DNA from: an uncultured Parabacteroides sp.
GTDB taxonomy: Bacteria > Bacteroidota > Bacteroidia > Bacteroidales > Tannerellaceae
Assembly (NCBI RefSeq): GCF_902493135.1
Contig: NZ_CABUOD010000004.1
Coordinates: 1 to 64,000, forward strand
Direction: 5' to 3'
DNA: 64,000 bases
Positions within the stretch are counted from its first letter, which is position 1. Each line of letters starts with the position of its first letter. The notes beneath the pieces were generated by a model. The model was given only the letters and a program-made list of their open reading frames with translations. It ran no database searches and was not told the origin of the DNA. Of this stretch, positions 24,413-33,161 are shown piece by piece. The translations under genes were made by a program, and so were the position numbers.

Positions 24413-24624
24413 ATTATGGCTATTAATAAGGGAATTTTTAGCCTTAAAACGATACTTTATGAAACAGGAACCTGATAAAACGGTTGCCGACCGCTTTCAA
24501 ATAATAGAAAATCCGAAAAATAATCCGCTTTTTATTCGATCATGTCATTATATCCGCTACATTTGCCGCAGAACAAACTTTAGAACGAATTCAATACAAT
24601 CTGTCATCTAAGAACATCGCTAAT

Positions 24625-26685
24625 ATGAAAAAAGAACACATCCTCTACATCATTGCTATCTTTTTATTTTCCTTTAGCCTTTCCTGCAAAAAGCAGGTGC
24701 CGGCGGTACAGGAGATCAACTTCGCGCCTGAGGGAGACACGGTTTTCGCACAAGCCCAAAAAGCGATCTATTCGGATGCCCTCTTCGCACGCCGGATACT
24801 GAAAGACGCGATGCAGACGCGCCCGGTGCAGGACAGCGTAGACTGGTACATGCTCTACAACCTATATGTCAAGACCTTCCTGACGACTTCCGAGTTCGAC
24901 TCGATCCTGCCGCTCTGCCGGAAAGTCGAACAGTTTTGTGCACGCCAAAAGACGCTGACTCCTTCTCATTATTACTTGTTGGCAGATGCGAGCAACAACA
25001 TCGGGAACCGGTATGCAATCGCCAGCATGAACGATTCGGCCCTAAAATATTTCAAACAAATGCTCGCCTACAGCCGGCAGACGCACAACAGCGAAGTGCT
25101 GCTGACGGGCTACACGAACCTGGCAGACGTCTACGTCCGCAGCGGCCGCTACGACCAAGGGGCCTGGTACTACCGGCAGATACTCTACATCGCCGACTCG
25201 CTCGACCTGCCCGAACAGGAGCTTATCAATATCTACATGGGGCTGGGACAAACCTATTCGGAGTTGCGCGATTTCGACCTTTCGCATTATTACTTCGGCC
25301 TTGCTTACCGCCTTTTCGACCAAATGGACCTCAACCGGAAATTCGTCTATTGCACGAACCACGGGAACGTCTACTTCTTTGAAAAGAAATATCCCGAAGC
25401 CCTCGACCTCTTCAAAAAAGGATACGAACTGGTCAAGCCGTCGCCCGAATATGCCTACGCCCAGAATGTCTGCATGTTGAATATCGGCGCGATCTACCTG
25501 CTGACGGGACAACTCGATTCGGCCCAATACTACCTGGATCGCTGCTACTCCTATTTCGAAAAGACCGGCAACTCGTCGGCGCTCTACCATGCCCAGACGC
25601 AGGTACTCGAACTGGCACTCAAGAAAGGGGAGATCGCCGAAGCGACAAGGCTGCTCCACGGCATGACCGATAACATGCAAGCGGAGCCGACCCTGGTCGA
25701 CATCCGGAAAAAATACCTACAGCATTATTACGAGGAGACAGGCGATTACCGCAAAGCCTACCAATATCTCAAGGAAAACATGCGAATGGACGACTCCATC
25801 CGCAACGACCGCATTCGAATGCGGGTGGCCGAAACGGACCTCCGCTATAAACAGGATACGACGTTGATGAAACAAAGGCTTTTCATTCAAAGACAACAGA
25901 GTGACATGCGGTCGCTGGAACTGAGCGTCTATATCTGGATCCTCATTTGCGTGATACTGCTGACCGCCGCGGCCTTCATCTATTTCTACCAGAAAAAACA
26001 ACGGGCCCTCCTACTGGCCGAAACGCGCAACAAGATCATCAGCCTCCGGATGGAAAACATCCGCAACCGCGTGTCGCCCCATTTCATCTTCAACACGCTC
26101 AACCGGGTGATCAGCCATTACAACCAGAGCGACAGCAGTTACAAAGAGCTGTACAACCTGATCAAAATCATGCGCCTCAACCTGCGCCTGACGGAAAAAC
26201 TGTGCATCACGCTTGCCGAGGAGATCGATTTCGTCCGTACCTACCTCGCCCTCGAACAGGAAGGTTTCGGCCCGTCTCTTCAAACCGAGATACGGATCGA
26301 CCCGCAAATCGACATCGACCGGTTCGAACTTCCCTCCATGATGATCCAGATTCCGGTCGAAAACGCCATCAAGCATGGCCTCCGGGAGAAAGAAGGTGAA
26401 AAATGGCTGTCCGTCACCGTCTGCCGGCAAAACGGTTCTATCATAATCGGCATAGAAGACAATGGCGCCGGCTTCCGCCTGCAAACCGGCCGGCCGGACA
26501 TGCAAAGCACGGGAACGGGGTTGAAGGTGCTGAACCAGACCATTGAACTGCTGAATGCCGGAAACCCTGTCCCCATCACGATCCGGATCAGTAAAAGCAG
26601 CCGGGGGACAGATGAAAACCCGGGGTGCCTCGTGCAATTCACCCTGCCGGAGGACTACTCGTACGCCCTGCCGGAAGGAAAGTAA
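24625..26685 (+). CDS. Lipoprotein-type TPR sensor histidine kinase (LytS/YehU class)
   Basis: The 686-residue protein has a lipoprotein-like signal with Cys21 (FSFSLSC), then about 400 residues of tetratricopeptide repeats (for example SALYHAQTQVLELALKKGEI), one membrane helix near residues 430-455, and a HisKA_7TM-like kinase domain. The phosphoacceptor histidine is in SPHFIFNTL (about residue 486), the N box is VENAIKHGL and the G box is DNGAGF. A periplasmic TPR sensor thus signals to a cytoplasmic kinase. It is followed after 123 bp by a LytTR response regulator, its probable partner. The signal sensed is not evident. Confidence 0.9.
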   Translation: MKKEHILYIIAIFLFSFSLSCKKQVPAVQEINFAPEGDTVFAQAQKAIYSDALFARRILKDAMQTRPVQDSVDWYMLYNLYVKTFLTTSEFDSILPLCRKVEQFCARQKTLTPSHYYLLADASNNIGNRYAIASMNDSALKYFKQMLAYSRQTHNSEVLLTGYTNLADVYVRSGRYDQGAWYYRQILYIADSLDLPEQELINIYMGLGQTYSELRDFDLSHYYFGLAYRLFDQMDLNRKFVYCTNHGNVYFFEKKYPEALDLFKKGYELVKPSPEYAYAQNVCMLNIGAIYLLTGQLDSAQYYLDRCYSYFEKTGNSSALYHAQTQVLELALKKGEIAEATRLLHGMTDNMQAEPTLVDIRKKYLQHYYEETGDYRKAYQYLKENMRMDDSIRNDRIRMRVAETDLRYKQDTTLMKQRLFIQRQQSDMRSLELSVYIWILICVILLTAAAFIYFYQKKQRALLLAETRNKIISLRMENIRNRVSPHFIFNTLNRVISHYNQSDSSYKELYNLIKIMRLNLRLTEKLCITLAEEIDFVRTYLALEQEGFGPSLQTEIRIDPQIDIDRFELPSMMIQIPVENAIKHGLREKEGEKWLSVTVCRQNGSIIIGIEDNGAGFRLQTGRPDMQSTGTGLKVLNQTIELLNAGNPVPITIRISKSSRGTDENPGCLVQFTLPEDYSYALPEGK

Positions 26686-26698
26686 TCCGTTTAGCCCC

Positions 26699-26726
26699 TT
26701 TTTGCAACCGGATAACCGGTCAAAAA
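26699..26726 (+). promoter_or_regulatory. Hairpin with GTTATCCGGT core before the LytTR gene
   Basis: TTTTG and CAAAA flank ACCGG (26707-26711) and CCGGT (26716-26720), making a hairpin with ATAA loop. The stem contains ACCGGATAAC, the exact complement of the 18384/18405 repeat. It may be a regulator site or an mRNA processing hairpin between kinase and regulator. Confidence 0.35.
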
Positions 26727-26808
26727 GAGAGAATATCCACAATTTCGCATAGAAAGAGCCGGAGCACTTTGATGACAACTATTAAATTTGTAAAAAAAGA
26801 GAGGACAC

Positions 26809-27582
26809 ATGAAAAATAACTACAAGATAGTAATCATCGATGACGACGAACTGGCCGTAGACAACCTGACCTTCGAATTGAAGTCCTACCAGCAATTTAA
26901 TGTGGAAGGAATCGCCAAAAACGGGGCAATGGGGAAAAAGATGATTTTCAAAACGATGCCGGATCTGGTATTCCTCGATGTCGAGCTGCCCGACATGCAG
27001 GGTCCCGAACTGCTGAACCTGATCCGCAACGAGATCACCTGGAACATGCAAGTCGTCTTTTACACGGCTTATAATAAATATATGCTCGACGCGATCCGCG
27101 AATCGGCTTTCGACTACCTTTTAAAGCCGATCGACAAAAGCGAATTGTCCAATATGATGAAACGTTTCATCGAGAAGGTGGAGGAACAACAGTTGCAGAC
27201 GGTCCCTTTCCATATCCTGCTGAGGAGCCTCTCCCCGTTGGAGCAGACGATCATCATCCCGTCGCCGACAAACGACCTGCAGTTTCTCAGGCCCGAAAAC
27301 GTGGGTTTCTTCAAATATAATTCGGACAGGAAGCAATGGGAGGCGTACCTGAACAATGCGGCCGCTCCCATCTCCATCCGTAAAAACATAGCGGCGGATC
27401 AGATACTGGCAAGTTCTCCCTCGTTCATACAGATTCATCAATCCTATATCATCAACATCAATTACCTGATCATGATCAAGGATAAGAAATGCGTGTTCTA
27501 TCCGCCGTTCGACAATGTCCGCGACCTGCAGATCTCCAAACTGTATCTGAAGAAGCTGCAGGAGAAGTTTCTGATGCTGTAG
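26809..27582 (+). CDS. LytTR family response regulator
   Basis: The 257-residue protein has an N-terminal receiver domain with the acidic pair DDD (11-13), the phosphorylation site Asp57 in LVFLDVELPD, a Thr/Lys pair in FYTAYNK and LKPID. The C-terminal half is a LytTR DNA-binding domain (FFKYNSDRKQWEAYL, IQIHQSYIININYL), which binds direct repeats in promoters. It is transcribed in the same direction as the histidine kinase 123 bp upstream. Target genes are unknown; the GTTATCCGGT repeats before the beta-helix gene are one inferred candidate. Confidence 0.93.
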   Translation: MKNNYKIVIIDDDELAVDNLTFELKSYQQFNVEGIAKNGAMGKKMIFKTMPDLVFLDVELPDMQGPELLNLIRNEITWNMQVVFYTAYNKYMLDAIRESAFDYLLKPIDKSELSNMMKRFIEKVEEQQLQTVPFHILLRSLSPLEQTIIIPSPTNDLQFLRPENVGFFKYNSDRKQWEAYLNNAAAPISIRKNIAADQILASSPSFIQIHQSYIININYLIMIKDKKCVFYPPFDNVRDLQISKLYLKKLQEKFLML

Positions 27583-27589
27583 GAAAACG

Positions 27590-28747
27590 TCAATCTTCTT
27601 TGGGAGTGAACAAAACCGCCCGCTGGTAGAGAGACTTCACGTTTTTCTTTTTGCCGAGAATCGGTTGAAAGGTCGTGTATTTCGATCCTTTCGCCAGTTG
27701 GATAACCGTTATCGGAATAAGCCTGCGCCCTTTTTTCACGAAGATCGTGCCGTCACGGTCTTCTTTCATTTTATTGGACAGGCATTTCAGGGACAAAGAG
27801 GCGTTTCCTTCGCGGGTTGCCGTGCACCAGTTCGGATAGGAGTAAATTTCCCAAGGCGTCTCATTTTGGCTGACCGTATATTCGACGGGCAAGTCCACCG
27901 TTCCGCCTTTCGGAATAAAGACGAGCGTATCGTTTTCATTCGGAGTGAAAATCTTGAAATTATCCATTTCTTGCATCAAATGGATTTCGGCATGACGCGA
28001 ACCGGCACTGATACGGATCGTCCCTGTACGCCTTGCCGCCCCTTCGTTGATGGAAGGTTCGATGTACAGGTGCAGGCTGTCTTTACGCCAAGAACACCAG
28101 GGGGCATCGTTGCTTTCAATCGCCCAGTCGCAGTTCGAAGTTATTTCGATCGCTTTCTCCGTATCGTCGGCCCGGAAAAAGAGATCGGATTCACTCAGCG
28201 TCAATTTCTCCTCCGCTCCTTCCTGCACGATTTTGACGAGTTGTTTCCTGCCCGCCCATTTCAAGGTGATGGTTTGTGAGCGGCGCACAGTCGTCCGATT
28301 CGGATTGACGACGACTTTCAGTCCTTCTTTCTCCTTAGCGGCCGTACACCAGTCATGGACATCGGAGAAGCTCCAGCTTCGTTTCGTTTTCACCGGGATG
28401 GTTTGTTCGCCTCCCGTTGCGGGGAACTCGTAGCTCTCTTCGGCAGTCGCTTTGGCGGTCTGTTGCGTGAAATAGTTCAAGACCTGGTTGCAGGCGGCGA
28501 TCTGTTCGTCGCAATTCTGCACGCCTTGCTGGTCGCGGTTCACCTTGTAGCATCTCTTTGCCGATTCGAATTTGCGGGCTGCCTCTTTGACGGATGCCTC
28601 CGTCCGCTTCTTCAACAGGGCCAAACCGCTCTCGTACGTCCCGTTGCAATCCTGCGAAAAGGCGGATGCGGCAAAAAGGAACAGGGACAAAAGGCCGAAC
28701 ATGCCTTTCACATATAATTTGCTTATCGTTGTTTTCATCTTTTTCAA
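27590..28747 (-). CDS. Secreted protein with three BACON-like domains
   Basis: The 385-residue protein has a signal peptide (LLSLFLFAASAFSQ) and a short helical region rich in Cys (residues 34-95). At least three repeats of about 90 residues follow. Each resembles the BACON beta-sandwich: GGEQTIPVKTKRSWSFS, ADDTEKAIEITSNCDWAIES and GGTVDLPVEYTVSQNETPWE. BACON modules bind glycans or mucin or serve as spacers at the surface. No anchor or sorting signal is seen. Its start overlaps the membrane kinase stop (ATGA), so it is translated from the signalling operon and could be its periplasmic sensor or effector. Confidence 0.8.
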   Translation of the reverse strand: MKKMKTTISKLYVKGMFGLLSLFLFAASAFSQDCNGTYESGLALLKKRTEASVKEAARKFESAKRCYKVNRDQQGVQNCDEQIAACNQVLNYFTQQTAKATAEESYEFPATGGEQTIPVKTKRSWSFSDVHDWCTAAKEKEGLKVVVNPNRTTVRRSQTITLKWAGRKQLVKIVQEGAEEKLTLSESDLFFRADDTEKAIEITSNCDWAIESNDAPWCSWRKDSLHLYIEPSINEGAARRTGTIRISAGSRHAEIHLMQEMDNFKIFTPNENDTLVFIPKGGTVDLPVEYTVSQNETPWEIYSYPNWCTATREGNASLSLKCLSNKMKEDRDGTIFVKKGRRLIPITVIQLAKGSKYTTFQPILGKKKNVKSLYQRAVLFTPKED

Positions 28748-30399
28748 TTATTAGTTTGACTGGCGATAGAGTCCTGAACGGCTTCCCTGCGGGCACGGAA
28801 ATCTTTCAGGATGGCCGATTCCGGTTTAACGCCGGACGCCCGTTGGTAAAAGATTTCCGCCATATCGAAATCCTGGGTTTGTTCCGCCTCTGCCGCCATA
28901 GATACGAATAAATCATAAATCTCTTCAATTTTCTTCTGCACACTGTCTTTCCGGGCCGAAACGCCTGCCACACCGGGAAACTCGGTCCGGTATTCATCCT
29001 CCAGCCTCAAGGCAGCGTCATAACGCCCGATCGCCCCCAGGTAGAACAGCTCGTAATCTCCTCCCTGGCTTTTATTGCCAAGGTCGGTCAGGCTGTCACC
29101 GGCATGGACGTACTGGAGGTATTCGTTATAGCGGGCTTCGATTTCCATTGCTTTCGCCTCTGCCTCCTCTTCTTTTTGTTTCTGTTCCAAGCTACGAAAA
29201 ACAAAAAACAAGATTCCGGCAAGGGCGATCACAGGGAGGCCCCACTTCAGGATGCGGGGGAGCAAACCATTCAGAAGAGCTTTGTTTGCTATATTATCTG
29301 ATTCAGGGTCATGTGTTTCTATCTTTTCTATCTCCGGCTCTTCACGATAATTACGGTTCGCCTCCCAAACTAACTCTTCCGAAGATTCGGATTCTTCCGC
29401 ATCTTCCGTCTCCTTCGTCTCTTCCGGCCTTTTCTTCTCTCCCGGCACCTGGGGGTCCTCCGGCATCGGTTCCCGGCTTTCGGGGATTACCTTCTCTACG
29501 GCTACTTCCAAAGGAGTTTCCGGAACTTTTTCTTCTTTTTGGGGAGAAGACTTTTCAGCCTGCTTGCCGGGCAGAACCGGGACTTCACCGTTCAGGTATT
29601 GCTCGCTATAAACCCGTATTTCCGTTGCGGAAGGGCGTTCCCATGTGTCCTTTCGCAGACACAAATCGATTATGGCCTTCAATTCGCCGGACCACTCCCC
29701 TTCCAGCACCGGAATCTCGGCGCCATGCTGCAACAACAATCCGCCATGTTCGCCGAAAGGGACCATGCCCGTAAGCAGTTCGTAGAGCGTCGCCCCCAGA
29801 GAAAACACATCGCTTGCTTTGATCGGCAAAGGATATTTGCTGAACCGCTCCGGTCCCATATAAGCCAACGTCCCGACGGAGCCTTCCGTCTTCATGATAC
29901 TCTTCCGCAACGTATTCCGCGCCTTTATGCTGATACCGAAATCGGTCAACAGATAACGTCCCGACGTGTCGATCAGGATATTGTCCGGCTTAATGTCCTG
30001 GTGGATGACCGGCGGTTCCTGTCCATGCAAATATTCCAGGCCGCTCGCAATGTCCCGCAGAAAAGACCACGCCTCCCTTTCGCTCATCTGTCCGATCAGC
30101 CTGGCTGCCGAACCTTGCCGGCAATAAGGCAAAACCAGATAAGGCATCCGCTCGAACGTGTCGTAATAAGTCGGCTTAAGCAAATTGCTATGGTTCAAAT
30201 TGAAAACAAGGGAGAACTCGGTCGAGAAGAGTTGTACGCCGTGTTCATCCATACCGCCTCCCGGAGCATAGACTTTTAATGCGACTTTCAGGGAAGTCAG
30301 GGTATCGTCGGCCAACCACACTTCTGAAAAGCCGCCCCGTCCCAAGAGCCGTTCCAATCTATACCGGTTTGCAAATAGTATATTTTCTTCTAACTGCAT
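28744..30399 (-). CDS. Membrane Ser/Thr protein kinase, non-RD
   Basis: The 551-residue protein has an N-terminal Hanks-type kinase: glycine loop LGRGGFSEVW, ATP Lys in ALKVYAP, catalytic loop HQDIKPDN near residue 133, DFGIS and MGPERFS. The catalytic loop reads HQD rather than HRD, so it is a non-RD kinase, usually controlled other than by activation-loop phosphorylation. An acidic linker (EETKETEDAEESES) precedes one membrane helix (LPVIALAGILFFVF, around residues 385-400). The C-terminal TPR-like helices would then be periplasmic. It follows the PP2C gene by 3 bp and overlaps the BACON gene. Confidence 0.9.
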   Translation of the reverse strand: MQLEENILFANRYRLERLLGRGGFSEVWLADDTLTSLKVALKVYAPGGGMDEHGVQLFSTEFSLVFNLNHSNLLKPTYYDTFERMPYLVLPYCRQGSAARLIGQMSEREAWSFLRDIASGLEYLHGQEPPVIHQDIKPDNILIDTSGRYLLTDFGISIKARNTLRKSIMKTEGSVGTLAYMGPERFSKYPLPIKASDVFSLGATLYELLTGMVPFGEHGGLLLQHGAEIPVLEGEWSGELKAIIDLCLRKDTWERPSATEIRVYSEQYLNGEVPVLPGKQAEKSSPQKEEKVPETPLEVAVEKVIPESREPMPEDPQVPGEKKRPEETKETEDAEESESSEELVWEANRNYREEPEIEKIETHDPESDNIANKALLNGLLPRILKWGLPVIALAGILFFVFRSLEQKQKEEEAEAKAMEIEARYNEYLQYVHAGDSLTDLGNKSQGGDYELFYLGAIGRYDAALRLEDEYRTEFPGVAGVSARKDSVQKKIEEIYDLFVSMAAEAEQTQDFDMAEIFYQRASGVKPESAILKDFRARREAVQDSIASQTNN

Positions 30400-30402
30400 A
30401 GT

Positions 30403-31467
30403 TTATTTTACTGTTTGTTCATACCATTGAATAATCTTGTTTTTCCAGGGATGCCCGTTCCTTTCTGCCCAAAACAGCCAGGCCAGGCACGCCAAAAGAA
30501 GGATGAACAAGATGCCGGTCGTCCAGTATGCGACTTTCCGGACCGGCCTTTTACGGTCTTTCTCCGTAAAGGTCGAGATGGTTTGCTGCATTTCCGGTAT
30601 CGGCTCCTTGTTCTCTTCCGGGACCACCTGACAAAGGACGACCGTGACGTTGTCATGGCCTCCCAAGTCCAATGCGCCTTGAATCAACGCTTTCGCACAC
30701 GCATCGATATCGTCCGAAGTTCCTTGCATGACAGACTCGATCTCCTCGTCCCGAAGCATCGAATTGAGCCCGTCCGAACAAAGCAAAAGCACCTCTCCCT
30801 CCAGCAAAGGCAAACGGATAAAATCGGGATTCGCCGCTTTCTGGGGGTTCCCCAAGCTACGGGTGATGATGTTGCTGTCGGGATGGTCGAAGGCGTATTC
30901 CGGAAGAAGACGGCCGCTGTCGACCAATTCCTGCACATAGGAATGGTCTTTTGTCACCTGCGTAAGCCCGGATACGGGATTGAACAGATACCCCCGGCTA
31001 TCGCCACACCAGACGATGTTGGCATAACCGTCGAACAACCAGGCCGCTACAAGGGTAGTGCCCATCGACTTGACTCCTTTTTCCTCCTTGCTCCTTCTTT
31101 TTATGGCATTGTCGGCCGCTACCACCGCCTCGTGCATATATTTATGGATGGTCGAATCGTCTTTCACGATCTCGTCCGTTATCTTATCTGCCGAAAAGAA
31201 TTCTTTCATCGTATCGACGGCTATCCGGGAGGCTATTTCGCCGGCATCCAATCCTCCCATGCCGTCTGCGACGACGAGCATCGCCCCTTTATCGCCTAAC
31301 GTAAAAAGGGTATGGCAATCGCGGGGAAGCAACCACTCCCCCGCAGCAAGATCCGCACTCACGACAAAATTATCCTCGTTATTCGTACGGACACATCCCA
31401 CATTCGTTTGTGCTCCGAGCTTGAACTTAAAAGGATTATTATTCGTTTCTCCCATATATTCTTTCAT
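30403..31467 (-). CDS. PP2C family Ser/Thr phosphatase with C-terminal membrane anchor
   Basis: The 354-residue protein is a PPM/PP2C phosphatase. Metal-binding motifs are VADGMGGLDAGE, WCGDSRGYLF, CSDGLNSMLRDEEI and GGHDNVTV. A single membrane helix lies near the C-terminus (ILFILLLACLAWLFW). The catalytic domain is cytoplasmic and should reverse phosphorylation by the neighbouring kinases. It lies 6 bp after the FHA/trypsin-like gene and 3 bp before the membrane kinase, so kinase and phosphatase are made together. Confidence 0.95.
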   Translation of the reverse strand: MKEYMGETNNNPFKFKLGAQTNVGCVRTNNEDNFVVSADLAAGEWLLPRDCHTLFTLGDKGAMLVVADGMGGLDAGEIASRIAVDTMKEFFSADKITDEIVKDDSTIHKYMHEAVVAADNAIKRRSKEEKGVKSMGTTLVAAWLFDGYANIVWCGDSRGYLFNPVSGLTQVTKDHSYVQELVDSGRLLPEYAFDHPDSNIITRSLGNPQKAANPDFIRLPLLEGEVLLLCSDGLNSMLRDEEIESVMQGTSDDIDACAKALIQGALDLGGHDNVTVVLCQVVPEENKEPIPEMQQTISTFTEKDRKRPVRKVAYWTTGILFILLLACLAWLFWAERNGHPWKNKIIQWYEQTVK

Positions 31468-31473
31468 TTTTCA

Positions 31474-33129
31474 TTACCGGACAGCTGCTATCGGCACGAC
31501 CACTCCCCGCAATCCTTCGGCCATAGAAGAAATCAGACCGATCACTTCATACTCTCCGGTTTCCGAAACGGCGAAAACAGGTGCACCCGAACCGCCTATT
31601 TCAAAACTTGTATTCGTTGTCATGATATCGCCACGATCCAATCCGCTGTTAGCCGTTACGCCACTGCCGTAAACCGGTCCCGAAGCCGAGTTGATGCCGA
31701 CTTCCGCCGGGAATCCTAAAATGGTCAAAGGAATGCCCCGGCCCAGCGAGGTCGATTTCGAGGGATCGAATTTCAGACCGCCTTTCTTGGCTGTCTGGAA
31801 ATAAGCCCAGTCTTTTCCACCGTTCGACGGGGCTATACGCAAACGGGCTCCCTTGACAAGGCCTCCTAACGGCCCCCGGAGAACCGTATAGGTATCGGCG
31901 CTGCGGTCACAAGTGAACTGGTCGCTCGTAAAAGTCAACGCATCACCGGTGGAAGAATAGGCTGTAAAATAAGCCACCACCTTTTCCAGATTACAGACGG
32001 CCTTGTTCAACGGGCGCATGTCTTCGTCCATCAGGTTGCCGTTTACCTGGAAATACCATCTTTCAATGATGCGGCGGGACGTGACAAAGCGTCCGTCACT
32101 CAACAGGAATCCGGTTCCCGCCCAGCGATGTATGATATCGATTACTTCCGTCTTGCCTTTTTTATTCGTATGTTCTACCTTGTCGAGTTGGATATAATAG
32201 ATGTAGGGGAAACAACTCTCGTATGAAGTCATACCGCTTGCAGCCGGAGCCACGGAAGCAGAAGCGGGAGAAGCGACCGGTTCACTGGCGACAGCCGATT
32301 GTTTGGCTGATTCGTTTTCCGCTTTTTCTTCACGGGCTGTTTTCAAGTCGCTTTTCAGGCCCACCAATTCGCTACGAAGCTGGTTTATGCCCTGCGAAGT
32401 GCTGGCTTGACTGGCCTGGCTGGCCTGTATCGCCGCCTGAGCGGCAGTCTGGGCTTGGTTGGAAACGGCTGCGAGTTGTTTTTGCGCCTCCACTCCGGCA
32501 CTATCCTGGCGAGCGCTTACAGACGCGATACTTCCCGCCAACATTTCATTCGCTTTCTGGTTTTGCTGCTGGTTCAGGATACTCCAACCGATAAAGCCTC
32601 CGATCACCAGCAGGAAAACGACAGACATCCAAACCATCATCTGCTTATAAGGTTTCAATGCCTGTTGGCGGAAGAGGCTGAACCGTTCCGTAAAGTTTAT
32701 ATTCTTGATCATGCTTCTGTCGCCCTGGGGTACGATAAATCCCATGCGGGGTCCATTGGAAGAGAGCTGTATCTCGTCTCCGTTCTGCAGATACCATTCA
32801 TCCGTGACCGGACGGCCGTTCAAAAGCGTGGTATTGACTTTAGACAAATGAACCAGTTTCCAGCCTGCTCCATCGCGGACGATAGCCGCATGACGACGGC
32901 TCACCGAGGTAAACGAATCGTCGAAACGAACCTGGCAACGCGGATCACGCCCCATCTCTATCTGATCGACAATGATCTTTTGTGTTTCACCGGCACGGTG
33001 ATATTTAGAAGACATGCGATGCTCCAATACGTAATATTGCTTATGCGCACCTCCCATCAGTGCACCCATTCCTGCGCCAACCGATCCGGAAAAGGACCGT
33101 CTGTATGGCTCTGTTTGTCTTTGTACCAT
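31474..33129 (-). CDS. FHA-domain membrane protein with trypsin-like domain lacking the catalytic His
   Basis: The 551-residue protein has an FHA domain at about residues 50-125 (IEMGRDPRCQVRF, SVSRRHAAIV), a membrane helix near 165-188 (VVFLLVIGGFIGWSIL), a coiled-coil linker rich in Ala, Gln and Ser, and a trypsin-like domain outside the membrane. The serine motif GGSGAPVF (around 514) and STSLGRGIPLTILGFP are intact. At the expected His position the sequence is FVTSRRIIERW, where active relatives have an Ala/Arg-His-Val-Val pattern. It is probably not a conventional protease. FHA should bind phospho-Thr made by the adjacent kinases, linking phosphorylation to the periplasmic domain. Confidence 0.85.
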   Translation of the reverse strand: MVQRQTEPYRRSFSGSVGAGMGALMGGAHKQYYVLEHRMSSKYHRAGETQKIIVDQIEMGRDPRCQVRFDDSFTSVSRRHAAIVRDGAGWKLVHLSKVNTTLLNGRPVTDEWYLQNGDEIQLSSNGPRMGFIVPQGDRSMIKNINFTERFSLFRQQALKPYKQMMVWMSVVFLLVIGGFIGWSILNQQQNQKANEMLAGSIASVSARQDSAGVEAQKQLAAVSNQAQTAAQAAIQASQASQASTSQGINQLRSELVGLKSDLKTAREEKAENESAKQSAVASEPVASPASASVAPAASGMTSYESCFPYIYYIQLDKVEHTNKKGKTEVIDIIHRWAGTGFLLSDGRFVTSRRIIERWYFQVNGNLMDEDMRPLNKAVCNLEKVVAYFTAYSSTGDALTFTSDQFTCDRSADTYTVLRGPLGGLVKGARLRIAPSNGGKDWAYFQTAKKGGLKFDPSKSTSLGRGIPLTILGFPAEVGINSASGPVYGSGVTANSGLDRGDIMTTNTSFEIGGSGAPVFAVSETGEYEVIGLISSMAEGLRGVVVPIAAVR

Positions 33130-33161
33130 AAGTCTATACTTTTTTCATTAATAAATTAGAA

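Noticed and set aside
24396..24611. 71-codon plus-strand open frame
   Set aside because: It begins inside the MITE-like repeat and shows no family resemblance.
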